From Streptomyces sp. H27-H5 (GTDB taxonomy: Bacteria > Actinomycetota > Actinomycetes > Streptomycetales > Streptomycetaceae), in NCBI RefSeq assembly GCF_026627505.1, contig NZ_JAPNLK010000002.1, forward strand, positions 120,061 to 184,060: a DNA stretch of 64,000 bases. Direction: 5' to 3'. Of this stretch, positions 48,698 to 56,125 are shown in pieces (the first letter of the stretch is position 1; the number at the start of each line of letters is the position of its first letter). The notes beneath the pieces were generated by a model. It searched no databases and had not been told where the DNA came from. It saw only the letters and a program-made list of their open reading frames with translations. Both the position numbers and the translations under genes were made by a program.

Positions 48698-49003
48698 ATG
48701 TCGGGCGAGCCGCTTTCCCAGAAGGAGATCGAGGACCGGTTGCGGGAACTCCCGGGCTGGGCCTTCGAGGACGACCGGATCCTGCGCACCTACCGGCTGG
48801 GCAGCCACTTCGCGGCGAGCGCCCTCGTCGCCCACATCGCTTCGGTGCAGGACGAGTTGAACCACCACTCGGACCTCACCCTGGGCTACGACACGGTCCG
48901 CGTGTCGGTGAACACGCACAGCGCGGGCGACGCCGTGACCGAGACCGACTTCGCCCTCGCCGAGCGACTGGAGGCCCTGGCGCCCGCCCACGGAGCGAAC
49001 TGA
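48698..49003 (+). CDS. 4a-hydroxytetrahydrobiopterin dehydratase (PCD/DCoH-like)
   Basis: The 101-residue protein matches the small pterin-4a-carbinolamine dehydratase family. WAFEDDRILRTYRLGSHFAA is followed by the active-site region ASVQDELNHHSDLTLGYDTV with its paired histidines, then VSVNTHSAGDAVTETDFALA. It dehydrates 4a-hydroxy-tetrahydropterin formed by aromatic amino-acid hydroxylases; no such hydroxylase is in the window. ATG at 48698 is chosen because GAAGGAG is 7 nt upstream. Its stop overlaps the next ATG (TGATG). Confidence 0.9.
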   Translation: MSGEPLSQKEIEDRLRELPGWAFEDDRILRTYRLGSHFAASALVAHIASVQDELNHHSDLTLGYDTVRVSVNTHSAGDAVTETDFALAERLEALAPAHGAN

Positions 49004-49755
49004 TGCCGATACCGCGTTCCCTGCTCGACTACGACGCCGAGGCCGAGGCCTACGACGCCACCCGGGGCGGCGTCCCGCGCGCCGAGGCCGCGGCGGCGGC
49101 GGTCCTCGACCTCGTCCCGGCCCCCGCGCGCACCCTGCTCGACCTGGGCTGCGGCACGGGCATCGTCACCGCCCGGCTGCGGCGCCCCGGACTGCGGGTG
49201 TTGGGCGCGGACGCCTCGTACGGGATGGCGGCGATGGCGGCGCGGCGCGGGGTCCCGGTGGTGATCGCCTCCGGGACCGGGCTGCCCGTGCGGCCTCGCT
49301 CGTTGGACGCCGTGAGCGCGGTGTGGCTCCTGCACCTGCTGCGGGAGCCCGGGGTGGTGCCGCGCCTGATCGCGGAGGTGGGGCGGACTCTGCGGCCGGG
49401 CGGGGTGTTCGTCACCACCGTGGACAAGGACGCGGCCCACGACGTCGGCGGCGACATCGACGAGGTGCTCGCACCGCACCTCACGTCGACCCCGGCGGAC
49501 GCCTCGGCGCAGGTGACGGCGTACGCCGCGCAGGCGGGTCTGCGGCCGTGCGGGGAGGCCCTGTTCACGGGCTTCGGCCAGGGCGTCACCCCGCGCGGCG
49601 CGGCCGAGGCGCTGCGCGCGGGACGGTACGCCTCCCGCGTCGCGCCCCGGGGCGCCACCGTCGCGGAGGTCGCGACCCGGCTGGAGGCGCTGCCCGACGG
49701 GGACGTCCCGCGCGCGGCCCCGACGTACCGCCTGGTGGCCTTCGTGCGCGACTGA
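49003..49755 (+). CDS. Class I SAM-dependent methyltransferase
   Basis: The 250-residue protein has a clear motif I, TLLDLGCGTGIVTARLRRPG, then VLGADASYGMAAMAARRGVP, SLDAVSAVWLLHLLREPGVV and LRPGGVFVTTVDKDAAHDVG. The substrate is unknown. It is translationally coupled to the pterin dehydratase (TGATG overlap), which may mean a shared pathway or only a shared transcript. It converges on the ricin-fold gene. Confidence 0.88.
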   Translation: MPIPRSLLDYDAEAEAYDATRGGVPRAEAAAAAVLDLVPAPARTLLDLGCGTGIVTARLRRPGLRVLGADASYGMAAMAARRGVPVVIASGTGLPVRPRSLDAVSAVWLLHLLREPGVVPRLIAEVGRTLRPGGVFVTTVDKDAAHDVGGDIDEVLAPHLTSTPADASAQVTAYAAQAGLRPCGEALFTGFGQGVTPRGAAEALRAGRYASRVAPRGATVAEVATRLEALPDGDVPRAAPTYRLVAFVRD

Positions 49756-49802
49756 CGGCGGATCGGCGACGGGCCGGCTGCGGATCGGCGGCGAGGAGCG
49801 GG

Positions 49803-50228
49803 TCAGGCGGGTTCCAGGCGCCACCACTGGGACGGCGAGTCGGTGTCCTCGCACTGGCGGGCCTGTCCCTCCTCGTCGGCCTCCAGCGGGAGCCCGCTGA
49901 TGACGGCGATCAGGGAGACCACGCCGGGATCGTCCAGGTGCTCCTCGACGATCCACTCCTGGGCGCCGAACGCGTTGGCCTTCCACACCTGGACCCGGGT
50001 CCCGCTGTCCACGGACGCGTTCGCGACGTCCAGCCGCTTGCCGTTGTGCACGCTCACCAGATGGAAGATCCCACCACCGCCGTACACCGGCGAGATCTCC
50101 CACTGCCGTGCGGACGCGGGCGCGGGCGGGCCGTCCGGCCCCACCCGCACCCGGTTCCCGCCCTCCACCTGGAGCAGCAGACCGCTGCCCACGTTGCGGA
50201 GTCGGCAGACCCCGTCAGGAACGTTCAC
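49803..50228 (-). CDS. Ricin-type beta-trefoil (RICIN) domain protein
   Basis: The 141-residue protein consists of one beta-trefoil. The repeats end in QxW-like motifs: SARQWEISPVYGGGG, RVQVWKANAFGAQEWIVEEH, SPSQWWRLEPA. NGKRLDVANASVDSGTRVQ is typical of carbohydrate-binding ricin B repeats. There is no signal peptide and no attached enzyme domain, so it would be cytoplasmic unless exported otherwise. GTG starts at 50228 (after GAGGG at 7 nt) and 50234 are both possible. It begins about 20 nt after the aldo/keto reductase stop, probably in one transcript. Confidence 0.8.
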   Translation of the reverse strand: MNVPDGVCRLRNVGSGLLLQVEGGNRVRVGPDGPPAPASARQWEISPVYGGGGIFHLVSVHNGKRLDVANASVDSGTRVQVWKANAFGAQEWIVEEHLDDPGVVSLIAVISGLPLEADEEGQARQCEDTDSPSQWWRLEPA

Positions 50229-50247
50229 CCGCACACCCTCGGATCGC

Positions 50248-51096
50248 TCACATGTCGAAGACGGCCGGGTCGGGCCCGAGCCGCCGGCCCGCCGTGCCGG
50301 CGCCCAGGGCGTCCAGCGCGGCGATGTCGTCGGCGTCCAGTTCGAAGCCGAAGACATCCAGATTCTCGCGGATGCGCGCGGGGGTCACGGACTTGGGGAT
50401 CACCACGTTGCCGAGCTGGAGGTGCCAGCGCAGCACCACCTGCGCGGCGGTGCGGCCGTGCTTGGCGGCGATCGCGGCGACGGCGGGAAGCGTGAGCAGC
50501 TCCTTGCCCTGGCCGAGCGGGGACCAGGCCTCGGTGGCGATCCCGAGGTCGGCGTGCAGGGCGCGCAGCGCGGTCTGCGGGAAGAGCGGGTGCAGCTCGA
50601 TCTGGTTGACGGCCGGGACCAGGTCGCTCACGGTCCGGATCCGCTCCAGGTCCTCGGGGCGGAAGTTCGACACGCCGACCGCCTTGGCGCGGCCGCTCGC
50701 GGCGATCTCCTCGAAGGTCTTCCAGGTGGTGAGGACGTCGTCCCGCATCGGGCGCGGCCAGTGGATCAGGTACAGGTCGACGTGGTCGAGGCCCAGGCGG
50801 GAGAGCGATTCGTCGAAGGCGCGCAGCACCTCGTCCCGGCCCCAGACGCGGTCCGGGCCGTTCCACAGCTTGGTGGTGACGAAGAGCTCCTCGCGCGGCA
50901 CCCCGGCGCCCGCGATGGCCCGGCCGGTGCCCTCCTCGTTGCCGTAGATCGCCGCCGTGTCGATGCTGCGGTAGCCCGCCTCCAGGGCGGTGGTGACGGC
51001 CTGTTCCGCCTCGTCGTCCGGGACCTGCCAGACGCCGTAGCCGAGCTGGGGCATGAGGGTGCCGTTGTTGAGCTTGATGCCGGGGACCTGGTTCAC
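50248..51096 (-). CDS. Aldo/keto reductase
   Basis: The 282-residue protein has the AKR catalytic tetrad: Asp and Tyr in SIDTAAIYGNEEGTG, Lys in ELFVTTKLWNGPD, and His in LYLIHWPRPM. NADPH-binding segments are VGVSNFRPEDLERI and NVVIPKSVTPARIRENL. It reduces aldehydes or ketones with NADPH (AKR5-like, 2,5-diketo-gluconate reductase type). The GTG start at 51096 (VNQVPGIKLNNGT) is chosen because homology begins there; the open frame extends further but is not family-like. Confidence 0.92.
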   Translation of the reverse strand: MNQVPGIKLNNGTLMPQLGYGVWQVPDDEAEQAVTTALEAGYRSIDTAAIYGNEEGTGRAIAGAGVPREELFVTTKLWNGPDRVWGRDEVLRAFDESLSRLGLDHVDLYLIHWPRPMRDDVLTTWKTFEEIAASGRAKAVGVSNFRPEDLERIRTVSDLVPAVNQIELHPLFPQTALRALHADLGIATEAWSPLGQGKELLTLPAVAAIAAKHGRTAAQVVLRWHLQLGNVVIPKSVTPARIRENLDVFGFELDADDIAALDALGAGTAGRRLGPDPAVFDM

Positions 51097-51216
51097 GTCG
51101 GGTCGTCCTCGTCGTCGGGTACGGGTGCTGATGCGGGCACGGCGGTGCGCGCCGTGGCCTGCGAGGGGCCATAACCGGCCACTCGCGGCCCACATTCCCG
51201 CCAAATGGGTGGTTAT

Positions 51217-51990
51217 TCAGGAGGCGCCCAGATAGGCCTCCCGCACCCGCGGGTCCGCCCGCACCTCGGCCGCCGTCCCCTGGGCGAGCACGGCCCCGAG
51301 GTCCAGTACGACGACCCGCGCGCAGAGCTCCATCACGAAGGCCACGTTGTGCTCGACCAGCAGCACCGCGCACCCCTCCTCCTCGGCGAGCCGCCGGACG
51401 ACCGCCGCGAGCCGCTCCCGCTCGGGCGCCGACAGACCCGACGCGGGCTCGTCCAACAGCAGTACCCTCGGCCGGTCGGCCGCCGCGCGGGCCAGCTCCA
51501 CCATCCGGGCCCGACCCGCGGGCAGCCCGCCCGCGTACACGTCCCCCAGCTCGCCGATCCCGCAGTCCTCCAGCACCCGCGCGGCCCGCTCGCGGCGCTC
51601 CCGCCCCCGGCGCCGGCGGGCCGGCGCGGCGACCAGGTCCGCGACCGGCCCGCCCCCGCCACCGCGCCACTCCTGGGCGACGAGCACGTTGTCGGCCACG
51701 CTGAGCTGCCCGAACAACTGCTGCCGCTGGAAGGTCCGGCGCACCCCGTGCCGGGCCCGCCAGACCGGGGAGCGGCGGGTCACGTCCACCCCGTCGAGCA
51801 GCATCCGCCCCCGATCGGGGCGGCGGATCCCGGACAGCACGTCGAACAGCGTCGTCTTGCCGGCTCCGTTCGGGCCGATCAGACCGCACACCTCCCCGGC
51901 CCGGACCCCGAGGTCCACCCCGGTCAGCGCCTTGACCCCGCCGAAGCGCACACAGACCCCGACCGCCTCCAACACGTACGGCGCCGTCAT
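51217..51990 (-). CDS. Branched-chain-type ABC transporter ATP-binding protein (LivG-like)
   Basis: The 257-residue ATPase has Walker A GLIGPNGAGKTTLFDVLSG, Walker B RVLLLDEPASGLS, and the H-loop LLVEHNVAFVMEL typical of LivG. The signature segment reads YAGGLPAGRARMVELARA, a variant of the LSGGQ/AYGQQ region. With the fused LivHMF protein and the binding protein it completes an importer of the HAAT family (branched-chain amino acids, urea, amides or aromatic acids). Its ATG overlaps the end of the fusion gene by 4 nt (51987-51990). It is the third and last gene of the unit. Confidence 0.92.
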   Translation of the reverse strand: MTAPYVLEAVGVCVRFGGVKALTGVDLGVRAGEVCGLIGPNGAGKTTLFDVLSGIRRPDRGRMLLDGVDVTRRSPVWRARHGVRRTFQRQQLFGQLSVADNVLVAQEWRGGGGGPVADLVAAPARRRRGRERRERAARVLEDCGIGELGDVYAGGLPAGRARMVELARAAADRPRVLLLDEPASGLSAPERERLAAVVRRLAEEEGCAVLLVEHNVAFVMELCARVVVLDLGAVLAQGTAAEVRADPRVREAYLGAS

Positions 51991-54725
51991 CGGACCATCC
52001 CCAGATAGGCCTCGGTCAGCCGGTCGGTCTCCACCTCGGCGCGCGGGCCGCACCAGGACACCCGCCCCTGGGACAGGTAGGCGACCGTGTCCGCGATCCC
52101 GAGGATCTCGGCCGCCTTCTCCTCCACCAACAGCAGCGCGGTCCCGGCGGCCCGGAGCTCGACGAGCAGCTCGTACACCTCGTCCACCACGCGCGGCGCG
52201 AGTCCCAGCGAGGGCTCGTCGGCGATCAACACCCGCGGTGGGCGCTGCAACAGCGGAGCCAGCGCCAGCAACTGCTGCTCCCCGCCCGACAACGCGCCGG
52301 CGGGCACCCGGCGCCGCTCCCGCAGCCGGGGGAACCGCCCGAACACGGCGTCCCGCTCGGCCGGGTCCCGCAGGTGGAGCGCCAGGTTCTCCTCGACGTC
52401 GAGCGAGGGGAAGATCCCCCGACCCTCGGGAGCCAGCAGCACGCCGCCCCGCGAACGGCGCACGGCCCCCTCCCGCGTCACGTCCCGCCCGGTCACGAGG
52501 ACCCGGCCGTCACCGGCGGGCAGCAGGCCCGCGGCGACCCGGCACGCGGTGCTCTTCCCGGCCCCGTTGGGCCCGAGCAGGGCGAGGATCTCGCCCCGCC
52601 GCACCACGAGGTCCACGCCGTGCAACACCTCCCCGCCGTCGTACCCGGCCCGCACCCCCCGCAGCTCCAGCGCGACGGCGTGCCCCGCCCGTTCGGCCCC
52701 GTCGGCGTTCGAGGCGCGGTCCGGGGCCTGAGTCCCCGAAGCGGCCCGGGGCACGGGCACCACCCCGGCACCCGTCCCGGCTTCGGCTTCGGCGGTGCGT
52801 CCCGTACCGGTCGGGCCGGCGGCGCGCCGTCTGGCCAGCCGTACGGGCAGGGCGGCGCAGTAGCCGTCCGGGTCGTTGGCCAGCGCCAGACCCGCCAACC
52901 CGAACAGGATCACCGGCAGGTGCGCCGAGGTCGTCACGTAGTGCGCCATCACCTGCGGGGCGACCGCGAACACCAGCCCCGCCACCACCGCGTACTGCGG
53001 CCGCCGCACCCCCGCCGCCACCACCACGGCCAGCCACACCAACCCGGTCATCGCCGTGAAGTCCGTGGCCGTGATCCGGGTGTTGTACGAGGCGTACATG
53101 ACACCCCCGAACCCCGCGAGCCCGGCCGACAGCGTGAACAGCAGCAGCTTGGTCCGCAGCACGGACACCCCGGAGGCCATCGCCGCCGCCGGGGCCGACC
53201 GCACGGCCAGCATCGCCCGACCCGAGGGGGAGTCGCGCAGCGCGCCCAGTGCGGCGGCCACGACGGCGACGAGCACCACCAGGGTCACCCCCATCGCCCG
53301 GTCGTCGGACAGGTCCACCGGGCCGACGACCGGCCGCGGGATCGACCAGCCGGAGTCCCCGTTGCGCAACCACCGCAACTGGAACAGCACCTGGTCGGCG
53401 AGGAACGCCAACGCCAGCGTCGCCAGGGCCAGGGACCGTCCCCCCAGCCGCAGCGCCGGCAGCGCGACCAGGGCGCCCAGGACGGCGGCCGCGCACGTGC
53501 CCACCGCCAACGCCGCCACGAACGGCCACCCCCGGCTCATCAACAGCCCGGCCACCAGGGCCGCCCCCGTCACGAACGTGGCCTGCGCCAACGACACCAT
53601 CGCGCCGAGTCCGGTGACCACGGTGAAGGACATGAACACCAGGGCGATGGCCAACCCCTGGGCGAGGAGTCCGCTCCAGAACGGGGTCGTCACGGTGTAG
53701 AAGGCCACGCACAGCAGGCCCGCGCCCGCCGCCCACACCCCCCACCGCCGCAGCCAGGAGGCCCCGGCCAGATGGTCCACCGGCGGGGCGTCCGCGGCGA
53801 TCGTTCCCGCGGTCCGCGCCCGCCGGGTCAGCACCAGCAGCCCGCCGAACAGGATCAGGAACGGCACGGCCGTCCGGAACCCGGTGATCCCCTCGGCGAA
53901 GGAGGCGTGGCCCGCGACCAGGTTCTGCAACACCCCCAGCCCCAGCCCGCCCGCGAACGCCAGGGGGACCGACGCGAACCGTCCGATCACGGCGGCCGTC
54001 GCCGACACGAACAGGAACAGGGTGAAGTCGTGCGCGGACAGGCCCAGGAGCGGGGTCGCCAGCACCCCGGCGAGCCCCGCCAGCCCGGAGGCGATCATCC
54101 AGGCGACCGAGGACAGCCGGTCGGCGCTGATCCCGCGCAGTTCGGTCAGCGAACGGTTGTCGACGGCGGCCCGCAGCGTCAGCCCCAGCCGGGTGTGTCG
54201 CATCAGCACCCACAGGGCCACCGCCACCACGGCCGTCACCACCCACGTGATCAGCTGATCGGAGTCGATGCCGACGCCCTCGGCGAGTTGCCAGGACCGC
54301 GCGGGGCTCGGCCCCACCCCGGGGAGCCCGAACTGGTTCTCGGCGGCCTTCACCGGCGCCCCGGCGTCGCCGAGCAGTTCCACCGCCCACAGTCCGGCCG
54401 CGGGCAGCGCCACCAGCAGCCCGATGGTCGCCACGATCTGCGCGGTCTCCCCGACCCGGGCGAGCCGCCGGAACATCAGCCGGTCCAGCCCCCACCCGAT
54501 GCCGGGTGCCACGCCGAGCACCACCAGGAGCGCCGCGGGGACGGCCGGCCAGCCCAGCCCGGAGTGCAACTCGTAGAAGGTGAGGGCGCACAGGTAGGCG
54601 GTGGCCCCGTGCGCGAAGTTGAAGAGCCCGGACGCCGAGTAGGACAGCACCAGCCCGGTGGCCAGCAGCGCGTACAGGGCGCCGGAGACCAGGCCGCTCA
54701 GTACGAAGACGAGCAGATCACCCAT
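51987..54725 (-). CDS. Triple-fusion branched-chain-type ABC transporter: LivH permease - LivM permease - LivF ATPase
   Basis: The single 912-residue protein carries three normally separate subunits. Residues 1-300 are a LivH-like permease (LLATGLVLSYSASGLFNFAHG). Residues about 330-620 are a LivM-like permease (FMSFTVVTGLGAMVSLAQAT, VRSAPAAAMASGVSVLRTK). A Gly/Ala-rich linker spans 630-682. Residues 684-912 are a LivF-like ATPase with Walker A GPNGAGKS (718-725), signature LSGGE (812-816) and Walker B VLIADEPSLG (832-841). No internal stop or restart is seen. The binding-protein gene ends 9 nt upstream, and livG overlaps the 3' end. The substrate is unknown. Confidence 0.93.
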   Translation of the reverse strand: MGDLLVFVLSGLVSGALYALLATGLVLSYSASGLFNFAHGATAYLCALTFYELHSGLGWPAVPAALLVVLGVAPGIGWGLDRLMFRRLARVGETAQIVATIGLLVALPAAGLWAVELLGDAGAPVKAAENQFGLPGVGPSPARSWQLAEGVGIDSDQLITWVVTAVVAVALWVLMRHTRLGLTLRAAVDNRSLTELRGISADRLSSVAWMIASGLAGLAGVLATPLLGLSAHDFTLFLFVSATAAVIGRFASVPLAFAGGLGLGVLQNLVAGHASFAEGITGFRTAVPFLILFGGLLVLTRRARTAGTIAADAPPVDHLAGASWLRRWGVWAAGAGLLCVAFYTVTTPFWSGLLAQGLAIALVFMSFTVVTGLGAMVSLAQATFVTGAALVAGLLMSRGWPFVAALAVGTCAAAVLGALVALPALRLGGRSLALATLALAFLADQVLFQLRWLRNGDSGWSIPRPVVGPVDLSDDRAMGVTLVVLVAVVAAALGALRDSPSGRAMLAVRSAPAAAMASGVSVLRTKLLLFTLSAGLAGFGGVMYASYNTRITATDFTAMTGLVWLAVVVAAGVRRPQYAVVAGLVFAVAPQVMAHYVTTSAHLPVILFGLAGLALANDPDGYCAALPVRLARRRAAGPTGTGRTAEAEAGTGAGVVPVPRAASGTQAPDRASNADGAERAGHAVALELRGVRAGYDGGEVLHGVDLVVRRGEILALLGPNGAGKSTACRVAAGLLPAGDGRVLVTGRDVTREGAVRRSRGGVLLAPEGRGIFPSLDVEENLALHLRDPAERDAVFGRFPRLRERRRVPAGALSGGEQQLLALAPLLQRPPRVLIADEPSLGLAPRVVDEVYELLVELRAAGTALLLVEEKAAEILGIADTVAYLSQGRVSWCGPRAEVETDRLTEAYLGMVR

Positions 54726-54734
54726 GCCGCGGGC

Positions 54735-56003
54735 CTACTTGAAGGGGATGGGCTCGTGGCACGCGAACGGGACGGCGACCTCGTACGCGCCGTCCTTCAG
54801 CCGGACGAGCGCCCCGCAGCCGAAGCTGTCCTTCTGTCCCTTGGGCTCCGCCCGGTCGCCGACCAGCGTGCCGGTGTCGGAGAAGGTCCGCGCGGCGCTC
54901 TGGAAGGTCTCCGCGGTCAGGTTCCTGCCGGCCTTGCCCGCGATGGAGAGGAACAGGTCCGCGGACATGTACCCGGTCATCATGTGCAGGTTCAGCGGCA
55001 CATTCTGCCCGCCGGCCGCCACCTTGATGTCGGCCTTGAACCGGGCCATCGCCGGGTTCTGCGACTCGAACGGCTCGAACTGCAGGAGCACGTACACCCC
55101 GTCGAGGGCCTGCCGGGTGGCGTCCTTGGCGAGCAGCCCCGGGTCGTAGTCGGTCGGGTCGGTGAGCACCCCCCGGTAGCCGGCGCGCTTGAGCGCGGTG
55201 AACAGCCCGATGTTGTTGGGGGTCTGCATGACGGAGACGACGGCGTCGGGGGCCTTGCCCCCGTTGCTCGTCAGCATCTCCTTCACGTACGCCGACCAGT
55301 CGCTCGGCACGGCGGTGCCGGGCACCGAGGCCTTCGCGTAGGACACCGTGAACCCGGCGCCGGCGAAGCCCTGGCGGAAGGTGGCCACGCCGAACTTCCC
55401 GGCGTCGCTGTCATTGGCGACGATCGCCACCGACTTGCCGGCCGCTCCGCCGAGGATCCGGGCGATGCCCTCGGGCCAGGTCTGGTTGATGGTGCCGCCG
55501 GGGGTGGGGACCAGGCAGCCGTTGAACCCGTAGATGTACTCCGGTCCGCAGAAGGACGGGAGGGTGCCCCAGCCGAAGGTGGGCACCTTCTCCCGCTGGA
55601 GGAAGTCCGCGCCGGAGAAGGTCACCGAACTCATCGGGGAGACCGCGAAGACCTTGTCCTGCTGGACGAGCTTGCGGGCGGCCGCCGTGTTCTTGCCGGG
55701 GTCCTGACCGTCGTCCTCGGCGCCGATGTAGTCGATCGTGCGCCCGTTGACACCGCCCTCCGCGTTGGCGCGCAGGTAGCGGGCCTTCGCGCCGAGGTCG
55801 GTGTCCTTCTTGCTGTACCCACTGGCGCTGGTCATCGACACGATGCCGCCGACCCTGATGGAGTCGGCGGTGACCCCGCGCGTGGTGCCCGGCGCGTCCC
55901 CGGGCCTGCCCGGCGAGGTGCCGTTGGTGGAGGCGGAGTTGCAGGCGGTGAGGAGCGCGAGGGCCGCCGCCGCGGCGGCGAGGGCGTGGATGGGTCGCAG
56001 CAT
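54735..56003 (-). CDS. ABC transporter substrate-binding lipoprotein, LivJ/HAAT type
   Basis: The 422-residue lipoprotein has a signal peptide ending in the lipobox LALLTACNSAS (Cys21). The two-lobed periplasmic-binding fold shows IRVGGIVSMTSASGYSKKD, DDGQDPGKNTAAARKLVQQD and DAVVSVMQTPNNIGLFTALK. It captures the ligand outside the membrane for the fused permease. The ligand class within this family ranges from branched-chain amino acids to amides and aromatic acids. It is first in the operon, with RBS GGAGGGG near the ATG and a promoter at 56035-56063 that carries an operator-like element. Confidence 0.93.
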   Translation of the reverse strand: MLRPIHALAAAAAALALLTACNSASTNGTSPGRPGDAPGTTRGVTADSIRVGGIVSMTSASGYSKKDTDLGAKARYLRANAEGGVNGRTIDYIGAEDDGQDPGKNTAAARKLVQQDKVFAVSPMSSVTFSGADFLQREKVPTFGWGTLPSFCGPEYIYGFNGCLVPTPGGTINQTWPEGIARILGGAAGKSVAIVANDSDAGKFGVATFRQGFAGAGFTVSYAKASVPGTAVPSDWSAYVKEMLTSNGGKAPDAVVSVMQTPNNIGLFTALKRAGYRGVLTDPTDYDPGLLAKDATRQALDGVYVLLQFEPFESQNPAMARFKADIKVAAGGQNVPLNLHMMTGYMSADLFLSIAGKAGRNLTAETFQSAARTFSDTGTLVGDRAEPKGQKDSFGCGALVRLKDGAYEVAVPFACHEPIPFK

Positions 56004-56034
56004 GTGTGGAATCCCCTCCGGTCGGAATCCCCGC

Positions 56035-56095
56035 ATTCTGTGCGTGAGCTGACGCACCGTCAATATCGCTGACCAAGAGGAATGACGGATCGTCA
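56035..56095 (-). promoter_or_regulatory. Promoter of the liv-type operon with two TGACG-N3-CGTCA elements
   Basis: Reading leftwards, TTGACG (56058-56063) and CAGAAT (56035-56040) form a -35/-10 pair with a 17-nt spacer; transcription would start about 25 nt before the ATG. Two perfect 13-bp inverted repeats, TGACG-CAC-CGTCA (56050-56062) and TGACG-GAT-CGTCA (56083-56095), are exactly 33 bp apart, three DNA turns. The first covers the -35 box. This is the expected architecture for cooperative repression. No regulator gene is adjacent, so the factor is unknown. Confidence 0.6.
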
Positions 56096-56125
56096 GATCG
56101 TGCTCGCCGGAGCCGACCCGGCCCG

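Noticed and set aside
52374..56072. Very long open frame (over 1,200 codons) on the + strand opposite the liv-type operon
   Set aside because: It is the antisense shadow of three high-GC genes with clear domains on the minus strand; its own translation is low-complexity Arg/Gly/Pro/His with no motif.
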